Origin: DASSUW01 sp963792385
Lineage (GTDB): Bacteria; Actinomycetota; Thermoleophilia; Solirubrobacterales; Solirubrobacteraceae
DNA: 64,000 nt
Assembly: GCA_963792385.1 (NCBI GenBank)
Contig: CAWBVZ010000003.1
Coordinates: 310,001 to 374,000, forward strand
Direction: 5' to 3'
Position numbers and translations under genes: made by a program. This document shows positions 31,735 through 39,625 of the stretch, piece after piece. Numbering within the stretch: position 1 is the stretch's first letter; each line of letters opens with the position of its first letter. Below the pieces are notes generated by a model. The model was not told the DNA's origin, searched no databases, and saw nothing but the letters and a program-made list of their open reading frames with translations.

Positions 31735-33263
31735 ACGAGCTCGCACTCGCCATCTTCGCCGTGGTCCTCGCGATCACGCTCGGCGTCACCTACTGGGCCT
31801 CCAAGCGCACCAGCACCGCAACCGAGTTCTGGGCCGCCGGCCGCGGCATCTCCGGCGCGCAGAACGGGTTCGCGATCGCCGGCGACTACATGTCGGCCTC
31901 GTCGTTCCTCGGCTTCGCCGGCCTGATCTTCTTCTTCGGCCTCGACGGCTTCATCGGCCTCGTCGCCGCGCTCGTGGCGTTCATCCCCGTGCTCCTGCTG
32001 CTCGCCGAGCGGATGCGCAACGCGGGCAAGTTCACGGTCGCCGACGTGCTCGCCTTCCGCCTGCGCGAGCGGCCGGCACGGACGGCCGCCGCCGCGGGCA
32101 CCCTGGCGGTCGTGTTCTTCTACCTGCTCGCGCAGATGGTCGGCGCGGGCGTGCTGATCCAGGCGCTGGCCGGCATCGACTTCGCCTGGTCGGTCGCGCT
32201 CACCGGCACCTTCATGGTCGTCTACGTGATCTTCGGCGGCATGCTCGCCACCACGTGGGTGCAGATCATCAAGGCGGGGCTCCTGATGACCTGCGGCGTG
32301 GTCATCACGGTGCTCGTCCTCGCGCGCACCGGCCTCAACTTGTTCAGCGACGCGAAGGCCCAGACCGAGGCCGGCGCCGCGTACCTCAAGCCCGGTCTGA
32401 TGCACCCGGACGCGATCAACGGGATCTCCTTCGGGCTCGCGTTCCTGCTCGGCACCGCCGGTCTGCCGCACATCCTCGTGCGCTTCTTCACCGTTCCCGA
32501 CGCGCGCGCGGCGCGCAAGTCGGTCGGCTGGGCGGTGCTGCTGATCGGCCTCTTCTACGTGATGATCATGGTGATCGGCGTGGGGTCGCGCGCAATCCTG
32601 GGCAGCGGCGCCGAGGAGGCCAGCGCGGGCGGCAACCTCGCCATCCCGCTGCTGGTGGAGGAGCTCGGCGGTGGCGCCGGGACGGTCGGTGGCGACGTCT
32701 TCCTGGCCGTCGTCAGCGCGATCGCCTTCGCGACGATCCTCGCGGTCGTCGCCGGGCTCGTGATCTCGGCCTCCGGCGCGATGGCGCACGACCTGTGGTC
32801 GAACGTCGTCCGCCGCGGGAAGGCGGACGAGCGCGAGGAGATCCGCGTCGCCCGCGCCGCGGCGATCGGCCTCGGCGTGCTCGCGATCCTCGTCGCGATC
32901 GCTGCCGGCGAGGGATTCAACGTCTCGATCCTCGTCGGCCTCGCGTTCGCCGTGGCGGCGAGCGCCAACCTGCCGGCGCTGCTGTGCGCCTTGTTCTGGC
33001 CGCGCTTCAACACCTCCGGCGCGGTCGTGGGCGTGCTCGGCGGTCTCGCCGCGTCGCTGATCCTGATCGCGCTCAGCCCGGCGGTCTGGCCCGGACCCGA
33101 CTCCGAGGGCTCGCCGGTTCCGCTCTCCAACCCGGCGCTGTTCTCGTTCCCGATCGGCTTCCTCAGCTGCTGGCTCGGGACCGTCCTCAGCCGCGAGGGC
33201 CGCGCGGAGCGGTCGTACCAGGAGCTGCACGTCCGGGCCGAGACGGGGATCGGCGCGCACTAG
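31731..33263 (+). CDS. actP: Cation/acetate symporter, SSS family (ActP-like)
   Basis: A 510-residue sodium:solute symporter with about 13 helices. The SSS hallmarks are SKRTSTATEFWAAGRGISGA, NGFAIAGDYMSASSFLGFAG and GGMLATTWVQIIKAGLLM. GTAGLPHILVRFFTVPDARA is characteristic of ActP and related carboxylate carriers. It should import acetate or another short carboxylate with Na+. ATG 31731 overlaps the DUF485 stop. The acyl-CoA dehydrogenase just upstream suggests a short-chain-acid use. Its 3' end overlaps the convergent FUSC gene by 77 nt. Confidence 0.85.
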   Translation: MNELALAIFAVVLAITLGVTYWASKRTSTATEFWAAGRGISGAQNGFAIAGDYMSASSFLGFAGLIFFFGLDGFIGLVAALVAFIPVLLLLAERMRNAGKFTVADVLAFRLRERPARTAAAAGTLAVVFFYLLAQMVGAGVLIQALAGIDFAWSVALTGTFMVVYVIFGGMLATTWVQIIKAGLLMTCGVVITVLVLARTGLNLFSDAKAQTEAGAAYLKPGLMHPDAINGISFGLAFLLGTAGLPHILVRFFTVPDARAARKSVGWAVLLIGLFYVMIMVIGVGSRAILGSGAEEASAGGNLAIPLLVEELGGGAGTVGGDVFLAVVSAIAFATILAVVAGLVISASGAMAHDLWSNVVRRGKADEREEIRVARAAAIGLGVLAILVAIAAGEGFNVSILVGLAFAVAASANLPALLCALFWPRFNTSGAVVGVLGGLAASLILIALSPAVWPGPDSEGSPVPLSNPALFSFPIGFLSCWLGTVLSREGRAERSYQELHVRAETGIGAH

Positions 33264-34326
33264 ACAACGCCACAGGCGAGGGGACTTCAACCGGCTGGGC
33301 GTCGGCGACGACGCCCAGCGCCTCGACGATGTTGCGGAGGTTGACGAGGAGGGCGCCGGCAACGGGCCAGAACCCCTCCGGCAGCGCATCGACGTCGAGC
33401 TCGCCGGCGAACGCGTCGAGGTCGGCACGCACCGCCTCGAGCGCACCGGCGTCCGCCGCGGTAACGGCGTCGCCGGCTCTCCGCAGCAGGTCGAGCCACG
33501 GCCCGCGGAAGCTGGGATCCCACTCGTGCGGCTGCACGCGCGCGAGCGTGAACGTGATGACAACGCTGCGCGTTTCCGCCATGGCATGCTCGAGCCGGCG
33601 CAGGATCGAGCCGAAGTCGTCGGCTGCGCGCATCCGCGCCGGCGTCGCGGGGCGCAGGTTCAGTCGCCCGCTCTCGCGCGCCTGACCGAGCACGCGCCAG
33701 GCCTCCGCGATGTCCTCGTCGAGATCGGTGGTGCGGGCGATCCACTCGTCCACGGCGGGCTCGCCGTCACGGCTCAATCCCGCGGCGATGTTGCACAGCA
33801 GCGCCCCGATCCGATCGTCGATCTGACCGATCAGGTGCGCCGCGCTGCGGTCCCGCAGCGGCGGCCAGACGAGCAGGTTCACGAGCAGGCCGACCACGAT
33901 TCCGATGCCGGTGTCGAGCAGCCGCGCCGCCAGCATGCCGCCGTCGTCGCTGTAGCCGGTTGTGAGCACGACGAGCGCAGTCGCGGCCGCGGTCGTCGAC
34001 TCGGTCCGCAGCCCCCGCACCGAGCCCGCGAGCAGGCCGACCAGGACGACCGTGCCGACGGCGACGGCGCTGAGCCCGAAGAAGTGGCCTGCCGCGAACG
34101 CGACGAGGACGCCGATGACGGTCGCGCCGACCTGCTGAACGCCGCGTTTGAGCGTCCCGAACACCGTCGCGTGCACAGTCAGCAGCGCGGCCCACGGCGC
34201 CAGGAACGGCTGCGCGATGTCGAAGACCTGGTCCGCGAGGATCCAGGCGATGACCGCCGCAAGGACGGTCTTGAACAGCTGCGAGACGTTCGACCACTTC
34301 GTCGGGTCGCGCAGCCAGCCGCTCAT
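33187..34326 (-). CDS. FUSC/aromatic acid exporter-like membrane protein
   Basis: A 379-residue protein. Six N-terminal membrane helices (from VSQLFKTVLAAVIAWILADQ to LDTGIGIVVGLLVNLLVWPP) match the FUSC/ArAE pattern, including APWAALLTVHATVFGTLKRG and TGIGIVVGL. The C-terminal half is a soluble helical domain (AEAWRVLGQARESGRLNLRP, FGSILRRLEHAMAETRSVVI). Relatives export aromatic acids or resist fusaric acid. ATG 34326 overlaps the M20 peptidase stop (TGATG). The last 30 residues are Arg/Pro-rich and read antisense to actP, so the true end may be shorter. Confidence 0.75.
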   Translation of the reverse strand: MSGWLRDPTKWSNVSQLFKTVLAAVIAWILADQVFDIAQPFLAPWAALLTVHATVFGTLKRGVQQVGATVIGVLVAFAAGHFFGLSAVAVGTVVLVGLLAGSVRGLRTESTTAAATALVVLTTGYSDDGGMLAARLLDTGIGIVVGLLVNLLVWPPLRDRSAAHLIGQIDDRIGALLCNIAAGLSRDGEPAVDEWIARTTDLDEDIAEAWRVLGQARESGRLNLRPATPARMRAADDFGSILRRLEHAMAETRSVVITFTLARVQPHEWDPSFRGPWLDLLRRAGDAVTAADAGALEAVRADLDAFAGELDVDALPEGFWPVAGALLVNLRNIVEALGVVADAQPVEVPSPVALSSARRSPSRPGRAAPGTTAPRGPRG

Positions 34327-35423
34327 CAGACCCCGCACCAGCGGCGGGCGACCTCGAAGAACTCGTCCGCGGCCGTGTCGATCTTTGCGGCCTCGGCCCA
34401 CTCGTCCGTCTGGTGCGCCTGGGCGGCCTCGCCGGGACCCCAGATGACGGTCGGCGGGTTGCCGTAGGCCGGGGTGAGCGCGGCCGCGTCGGTGAAGTAC
34501 GCCAGCCCGCGCGGCTCGGTCGGCGCGACCTCGAACACGGTGCGGATCCACGGGTCGTCGGGGTCGGTGGCGACCGGTCCGAGGTCGATCAGCGGCTCGA
34601 GCGTCACCTCCGGCCCGGCAGCGGCCTGGAGCCGTTCGAGCACGGCGGCGCCGCTCAGGCCGGGAACCGTGCGGACGTCGATCAGCGCCTCGGCGCGATC
34701 GGGCACCACGTTCGCGCTGACCCCGCCCGCGATCTTGCCGACGTTGAGGGTCGGATCGCCGAGCAGCGGGTGCGGCGGCGCGTCGAACGTGACGTCGGCG
34801 AGCGCCGCCACGGCCGCGGCCAGCGGGTAGATCGCGTTCCGGCCCAGGTGCGGCGCCGAGCCGTGGGCGCCGACGCCCTCGGTGGTCGCGCGCGCCCACA
34901 GCACGCCCTTGTGCGCGAGGTGCGGCAGACCGCCGGTCGGCTCGGCGACGAGGACGGCCCCGGCGTGTCCGAGCGCGCCCGCGCCCGCGAGGTGCAGCGC
35001 GCCCTCGCAGCCGGTCTCCTCGCCGGCGCACAGCACGAGCTCCAGCCCTGCCGCGCCGCGCCCAAGCGCCGCGACGCGCTCCGCCGCGACCACGATCGCC
35101 GCCACACCGCCCTTCATGTCGGTCGAGCCGCGCCCGTACAGGCACCCGTCGCGCAGCTCGCCGAACGGCTCGACCGTCCACGGTGCGCCGCCGAGCGGGA
35201 CGGTGTCGAGGTGGCCGGTCAGACACAGCGCGGGGCGGCCGTCGGTGCCCGGCCAGCGCGCGACCACGCTCGTGCGGCCCGGTCCGTGCTCGTGCCGGGA
35301 GATGTCGAGCCCCGCGGCCTCGAGCCGCGTCGCCAACAGGTCCGCCGCCACGTGTTCGTTGCCGGGAGGGTTGATGGTGTCGAGCTGGACAAGCTCGAGT
35401 GCGAGGTCGAGAGCTTCAGGCAT
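34326..35423 (-). CDS. M20-family metallopeptidase/deacylase (ArgE/DapE-like)
   Basis: A 365-residue di-zinc hydrolase. Metal ligands are visible in order: the His in LTGHLDTVP, the bridging Asp in YGRGSTDMKGG, the Glu pair in CAGEETGCEG with the general base, the later acidic ligand in AVLVAEPTGG, and the C-terminal His in AAQAHQTDEW. The dimerisation domain sits between. It would cleave an N-acyl amino acid or dipeptide-like amide; DapE and ArgE cannot be separated by eye. It is coupled to the FUSC exporter, so release and export of the same compound is possible. Confidence 0.82.
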   Translation of the reverse strand: MPEALDLALELVQLDTINPPGNEHVAADLLATRLEAAGLDISRHEHGPGRTSVVARWPGTDGRPALCLTGHLDTVPLGGAPWTVEPFGELRDGCLYGRGSTDMKGGVAAIVVAAERVAALGRGAAGLELVLCAGEETGCEGALHLAGAGALGHAGAVLVAEPTGGLPHLAHKGVLWARATTEGVGAHGSAPHLGRNAIYPLAAAVAALADVTFDAPPHPLLGDPTLNVGKIAGGVSANVVPDRAEALIDVRTVPGLSGAAVLERLQAAAGPEVTLEPLIDLGPVATDPDDPWIRTVFEVAPTEPRGLAYFTDAAALTPAYGNPPTVIWGPGEAAQAHQTDEWAEAAKIDTAADEFFEVARRWCGV

Positions 35424-35452
35424 CGGGGCATTGTGTTACCCGGACTGCCCGC

Positions 35453-35458
35453 CACAAT
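35453..35458 (+). promoter_or_regulatory. -10 box CACAAT for leaderless GTG at 35465
   Basis: CACAAT ends 6 nt before the PadR GTG. It lies in the 41-nt divergent gap shared with the M20 peptidase gene. Confidence 0.4.
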
Positions 35459-35464
35459 GCCCAC

Positions 35465-35875
35465 GTGCCCGCACGTGACACGTCCCGGGCCGCCGCGGAG
35501 GCCGCCAGCCTCGCCGGGGCGGGCAGTACCGATCCGCTGATCGGCGATCTGCGGCGTGCCGGGCTGCTGCCGCTGCTCGTCCTGCATTACGTCGGCGGCG
35601 GGCCGTCGTACGGCAACCAGTTGATCGAGCGCATCGAGGCGCTGACCGCGGGCGCGCTGGCCGTGAACCCGAACACCATGTACCCGCTGCTGCGGTCGCT
35701 CGAGGAGCGCGGCTTGGTGGCGGGCGAGTGGGAGCACCCCGAGCGCCGCTCGCGGCGCTTCTACCGGATCACCGCCGACGGCGAGGCCGAGCGCGATCGG
35801 TTGTCGGCCGAGCTCGCGCCGCGGCTAAAACGGATCGAGCGCTCGATCCGTGCGATCCGCAAAGAGGCGTTCTAA
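35465..35875 (+). CDS. PadR-family transcriptional regulator
   Basis: A 136-residue regulator. The winged helix is typical: LLPLLVLHYVGGGPSYGNQL, then IERIEALTAGALAVNPNTMY and PLLRSLEERGLVAGEWEHPE with the wing SRRFYRITADGE. The C-terminal dimerisation helix (ELAPRLKRIERSIRAIRKEA) completes a short class-2-like PadR. It has an N-terminal extension of about 30 residues. It is divergent from the peptidase/exporter pair and upstream of an SRPBCC gene, either of which could be its target. A long inverted repeat begins on the base after its stop. Confidence 0.82.
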   Translation: MPARDTSRAAAEAASLAGAGSTDPLIGDLRRAGLLPLLVLHYVGGGPSYGNQLIERIEALTAGALAVNPNTMYPLLRSLEERGLVAGEWEHPERRSRRFYRITADGEAERDRLSAELAPRLKRIERSIRAIRKEAF

Positions 35876-36037
35876 GTGGACCCGTCCGCAATTTCGACGG
35901 GTTCTGGCGGGCCCCGCCCGCCTCTGCCGGCACCCGGCATCCGGTCACGTGCAACCAGCATGCTCTCGGATGCCGTGCACCGGCAGAGACGACCGGGACT
36001 ACGCCAGGCGACCCGCCGAAATCCCGGACGGATCCAC
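35876..36037. repeat. 162-nt imperfect inverted repeat filling the padR-SRPBCC gap
   Basis: The left arm from 35876 and the reverse complement of the right arm from 36037 share, in order, GTGGA, CCGTCCG, ATTTCG, CGGGT, CTGGCG, CTCTGCCGG and GGCATCCG, with short mismatched spacers. The centre lies near 35957. Transcribed from either strand it would form one hairpin of about 70-75 nt per arm. It starts immediately after the PadR stop and ends 2 nt before the SRPBCC ATG. It may be a palindromic repeat element or a control hairpin. Confidence 0.8.
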
Positions 36038-36039
36038 TG

Positions 36040-36507
36040 ATGGCGCGCGTCTTCGCGACCACGGTCGTGCCGGGCCGGATCGTCGAGGCCGAGGAGCTGT
36101 GGTACGACCAGCACCGGTGGGCGGCGTGGATCGACGGCTTCGGGCACGTCTCCAAGCTCGAGGGCGAGTGGCCGAAGGTGGGCGCGCGGCTACTGTGGGA
36201 CTCGCCGCCGCAGGGCCGTGGGCGCGTCGAGGAGCGCGTAACGGTGTATGAGGCGCGGACCGGTCAAACGCTCGCCGTCGAGGACGCCAAGATGCGCGGC
36301 ACCCAGACGGTCGCGTTCGAGGTGGCGAGCGGCGACGATGTCCGCGTCACGCTGACGCTCGACTACGAGCTCAAGCAGCGCAACGTGCTGACGCCGCTGC
36401 TCGACCCGTTGTTCATCCGCCGCGCGCTGCGCGAGTCGCTGCGCCGCACGCTCGCTCGGTTCGGCCACGAGCGGCGCGCGGAGATCGAGCTGATCACCAG
36501 ATCTTGA
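36040..36507 (+). CDS. SRPBCC-fold (polyketide cyclase-like) protein
   Basis: A 155-residue protein with the START-like pattern: MARVFATTVVPGRIVEAEEL, then HRWAAWIDGFGHVSKLEGEW and PKVGARLLWDSPPQGRGRVE. The alternating strands TVAFEVASGDDVRVTLTLDY and a C-terminal helix (RRALRESLRRTLARFGHERR) complete it. It likely binds a hydrophobic ligand. No ribosome site can be identified because the ATG abuts the giant inverted repeat, whose folding should affect its translation. No substrate can be inferred. Confidence 0.7.
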   Translation: MARVFATTVVPGRIVEAEELWYDQHRWAAWIDGFGHVSKLEGEWPKVGARLLWDSPPQGRGRVEERVTVYEARTGQTLAVEDAKMRGTQTVAFEVASGDDVRVTLTLDYELKQRNVLTPLLDPLFIRRALRESLRRTLARFGHERRAEIELITRS

Positions 36508-36564
36508 CCGGCGGCGGGGCGCGGTCTGGTCGGGTGCCGGACCACATGGCGGTCGTCAGCGACT

Positions 36565-38655
36565 TCATCGTCGTGGACGTGCCAGGGCTCGGTTGACGGT
36601 CACGTTCACGCGGGTGCCGGCCGCGAGCACGGATCCCGCCTTCGGTTTGAAGGCGCGGATCCGGCCGGGCCGGCCGCGGCCGCTGCGCTTGACCGTGCCG
36701 AGCCGGCAGCTCGCCGCCACGAGCGCGCGGCGCGCCGCCGCGAGGGTCTTGCCCTTGAGCTTCGGCACGACGCACTTCTTCGCCGGCGTGGGCGTGGGTG
36801 TGGGCTGTGACTGATCGGGCGGAGCGAGGCCCGTTCCGCTCAGCGCGACGGCCCGGTCCGCGAGCTGTAGCGTTCCCGTACGGGTGCCCGCGACCGAGGG
36901 CGTGAACAGCACGATCACGTCGCAGCTCGCGCCGCCGGGCAGGACGTCCGGGCAGCTCTCGGCGGCGAGCGCGAAGTCGGGAGCGCCGGTGACGGAGATC
37001 GGCAACGTGTGGCCCGGCAGGCCCGGGTTGAGCACGTTGAGCGTGAGGAAGCGCGAGCCCGCGCCGACCGTGATCGGGGCGAAGGCGAGTGCGCTGTGGC
37101 TGAACCCGAGCGCCGCCGCCGGCACCTCGATGGCGCCGATGTCGCAGCGCACGCCCTGGGGCCGGACGGTGCCGAGCGGGTCGCGCACGGTGCATCCGGT
37201 TGCAGGCCCGCCGTCGATCGCGGGGCTACCCGCCTGCGGCACGGCACCGGGGCCAAGGAGCACGTTCGCCACCGCGCCCGGGCAGCCGGCGTTCGGCGAC
37301 TTGAGGTTCGCTCCATCGTCCACCATCGCGCCGGAGCAGCTGCCCTCGAAGATCGTGCTCGTGAAGTGCGCGGCGCCGGTTCCCGACCCAGCACTGCCCA
37401 CCCCGTCGGCTCCGGCGGCGCCGTTTTGCCCCTCCCCACGGCCACCCCGCCCTCCCGGCCCGGCCGCGCCCGCCGTGATCGTCACATGGGAGACCGCCGC
37501 GGGGCCGTCGGCGAGGAGACCGCCCCCGTCGCCTCCGCGTCCGCCGCCGCCCCCGAAGCCCAGGCCGAAGTTGCCGCCACCGCCGCCACCTGCGGTGTTG
37601 TCCTCCAGCAGCGTGCTAACCACCTCTGGTGCGCTGCCGGCGGCGACGCCGCCGCCCGATCCGCCGGCGCCGCCGCGACCGCCGTCGCACCCGAAGCCCG
37701 GCCCACCGGCACCGCCGTTGCCCGCGCGATTGCTCGCCACCGTGCTCGACCTCAGGCCGATCACCTGGGCGTCGATGCCGCCGCCCCGCCCGCCCCGGCC
37801 GCCCGTACCGCCGTCGCAGGCGGCGCCGCCTGTCCCGCCGGAGCCGGCGGCGTTGCCGGCGATGCGCGAGTTGAAGATGTTCACCTGCGGTGTCCCGGAT
37901 GCGGCGACGCCTCCGCCCGCGCCGCCGGCGCCGCCCACCGCGCCGAGGCCGGCGCCGTTGCCGGCGCCGCCCCCGAAGCCTGCGACGTTGTCGGCCACGA
38001 CCGCGCGGGTGAGACCCAGGACGCCGTTGGAGTAGATGCCGCCGCCGCTTCCTCCGGCGCCGCCCGTGCCGCCGGTGGGGCCGGTGTTGCCGGCGCCGCC
38101 GTTGCCGGCGTGGTTGCCGACGACGGCGCTGTCGACGACGTCGAGGATGCCGGCGTTCCGGATCCCGCCGCCGTTCTCCCCATCGGAGCCGGATTCACCC
38201 ACCGCCGTGCCGTTCGCGCCGTCGGGCGCCGCGTTGTCCGCCACCGTGAGGCTGTCGAGCCGCACGATCGCGGTCGGAGCGACGACATCCAGCGCCCGGT
38301 CGAGTCCCAGCGTCGTGATCTTCGTCGCGGGCCCGCGGCCGGTGAGGATCAGCGTTCCCGCCGTCACGTCGAGGTCGCCGCTGTTGTTGCCGTTCTCGCG
38401 CGCGCCCGGGCGCGAGAGCAGGTAGGTGCCGGTCTCGAGCTGGACGCGGTCGGCCGCGCCTCCGGCCGGGCACTCGCCGGTCGCCGCGCCCGACGGCAGA
38501 TTCGTGTTGGCCGCCGTGACCGCCTCGCGCAGCGAGCACTCCCCGTCGTTCGCGAGCAGGTCCGCCTGCGTGGTCACTGCCATGTCGGTCGCATTCGCGG
38601 GCGCCGCGAAGGCGAGCGCGAGCAGGGCGACGGCGAGTCCCAGGAATCGGTGCAT
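36565..38655 (-). CDS. Secreted glycine-rich CSLREA/beta-helix protein with C-terminal PASTA domain
   Basis: A 696-residue exported protein. The signal is MHRFLGLAVALLALAFAAPA. GECSLREAVTAANTN is the CSLREA-domain motif. Residues 90-420 are a right-handed parallel beta-helix interrupted by long Gly/Ala loops with repeated GGxGGxGG runs (GNGGAGGPGFGCDGGRGGAG is one), like PE-PGRS proteins. SPAIDGGPATGCTVRDPLGT is a choice-of-anchor segment, followed by an anchor-D Ig-like domain (LGFSHSALAFAPITVGAGSR). The protein ends in a PASTA-like unit (KKCVVPKLKGKTLAAARRAL). Only one PASTA unit is present, and the protein has no kinase. A surface adhesin or wall-associated role is plausible. Confidence 0.75.
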   Translation of the reverse strand: MHRFLGLAVALLALAFAAPANATDMAVTTQADLLANDGECSLREAVTAANTNLPSGAATGECPAGGAADRVQLETGTYLLSRPGARENGNNSGDLDVTAGTLILTGRGPATKITTLGLDRALDVVAPTAIVRLDSLTVADNAAPDGANGTAVGESGSDGENGGGIRNAGILDVVDSAVVGNHAGNGGAGNTGPTGGTGGAGGSGGGIYSNGVLGLTRAVVADNVAGFGGGAGNGAGLGAVGGAGGAGGGVAASGTPQVNIFNSRIAGNAAGSGGTGGAACDGGTGGRGGRGGGIDAQVIGLRSSTVASNRAGNGGAGGPGFGCDGGRGGAGGSGGGVAAGSAPEVVSTLLEDNTAGGGGGGNFGLGFGGGGGRGGDGGGLLADGPAAVSHVTITAGAAGPGGRGGRGEGQNGAAGADGVGSAGSGTGAAHFTSTIFEGSCSGAMVDDGANLKSPNAGCPGAVANVLLGPGAVPQAGSPAIDGGPATGCTVRDPLGTVRPQGVRCDIGAIEVPAAALGFSHSALAFAPITVGAGSRFLTLNVLNPGLPGHTLPISVTGAPDFALAAESCPDVLPGGASCDVIVLFTPSVAGTRTGTLQLADRAVALSGTGLAPPDQSQPTPTPTPAKKCVVPKLKGKTLAAARRALVAASCRLGTVKRSGRGRPGRIRAFKPKAGSVLAAGTRVNVTVNRALARPRR

Positions 38656-38739
38656 AGCGCCGAGCATCCATGCGGACGCCGTCTGAGACATCCGCCACAG
38701 TGGCGGATCTGGCTGCACCGTGCGCGACCCCGGCTCGGC

Positions 38740-38745
38740 TAGGGT
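38740..38745 (+). promoter_or_regulatory. -10 box TAGGGT for leaderless ATG at 38753
   Basis: TAGGGT is followed by 7 nt and the ATG of the 3-hydroxyacyl-CoA dehydrogenase, with no ribosome site between. Confidence 0.5.
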
Positions 38746-38752
38746 GAGCCGC

Positions 38753-39625
38753 ATGTTCGTTTTCAAAGCAGGAGTCGTCGGCGCGGGGGTGATGGGAGGC
38801 GAGATCTCCCAGGTCATCGCCGCGGCGGGGATACCAGTGGTGCTCAAGGACGTCGACGCGAAGTTCGTCGACGCGGGACTGGAAAAGGCGCGCGAAGTCA
38901 CTTCAAGCCAGGTCGCGAAGCTGGTCAAGAAGGGCAAGATCTCCCAGGAGGAGGCCGACGCCCAGGCGGATCACACGCTGTCCCTGATCACCGGCACCAC
39001 CGACTACGACGAGTTCGGCGACGTCGACTTCGTGATCGAGGCCGTGCCGGAGAAGATGGAGATCAAGCACGCGGTATTCGCGGAGCTCGACGCCTCGACT
39101 CCCGGCCACGCGATCCTCGCGTCCAACACCTCAGGCCTGTCGATCACCGAGATCGGCGACGCCACTAACCGCCCCGACAAGGTGGTCGGCTTCCACTTCT
39201 TCTGGCCGGCCTCCTACATGCGACTGATCGAGGTGATCGAGGGCGAGGACACCGCGCCGGAGACCGCTCAGGCGGCGGCCAACTTCGCCCAGGCGATCAA
39301 GAAGATGCCGGTGCGTTGCCACGAGTGCCCTGGCTTCGTCGTCAACCGCATCCTCGTCTCCACCGCCAGCGAGATCTGGCGCTATCAGGACGAGACCGGG
39401 ATCGACGTCGAGCAGCTCGACGCCTTCATCACCGAGAAGGCGCAGATGCCGATGGGCCCGTTCCGGGTCGCCGACATGTCCGGCCTCGACACGGTCGTCA
39501 AGGTCGCGCGCGACATGCGCGAGGCCTACGGCGACCGCTTCTACGTCCACCGCGGCATGGAGGAGAAGCTCGACCGCGGCGAGCTCGGCGCCAAGACCGG
39601 GAAGGGGTTCTATGACCACTCCTGA
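38753..39625 (+). CDS. 3-Hydroxyacyl-CoA dehydrogenase
   Basis: A 290-residue NAD-dependent enzyme of beta-oxidation. The Rossmann motif is GVVGAGVMGGEISQVIAAAG. VDFVIEAVPEKMEIKHAVFA carries the catalytic-region Glu. ASNTSGLSITEIGDATNRPD and VVGFHFFWPASYMRLIEVIE contain the catalytic His. CPGFVVNRILVSTASEIWRY leads the C-terminal dimerisation domain, ending GAKTGKGFYDHS. It overlaps the next gene by 14 nt; that gene carries a second dehydrogenase C-domain and a crotonase. Together they match the FadN domain order, split in two. A split by one indel rather than by evolution is possible. Confidence 0.85.
   Translation: MFVFKAGVVGAGVMGGEISQVIAAAGIPVVLKDVDAKFVDAGLEKAREVTSSQVAKLVKKGKISQEEADAQADHTLSLITGTTDYDEFGDVDFVIEAVPEKMEIKHAVFAELDASTPGHAILASNTSGLSITEIGDATNRPDKVVGFHFFWPASYMRLIEVIEGEDTAPETAQAAANFAQAIKKMPVRCHECPGFVVNRILVSTASEIWRYQDETGIDVEQLDAFITEKAQMPMGPFRVADMSGLDTVVKVARDMREAYGDRFYVHRGMEEKLDRGELGAKTGKGFYDHS

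Noticed and set aside
102..35226. Many long open frames opposite or out of frame with real genes
   Set aside because: They are Arg/Pro/Ala-rich translations typical of high-GC antisense frames, without motifs, and overlap well-supported genes.
37300..38150. CRISPR or tandem DNA repeat array
   Set aside because: The repetition is glycine codon usage inside the beta-helix protein, with no constant repeat unit or spacers.
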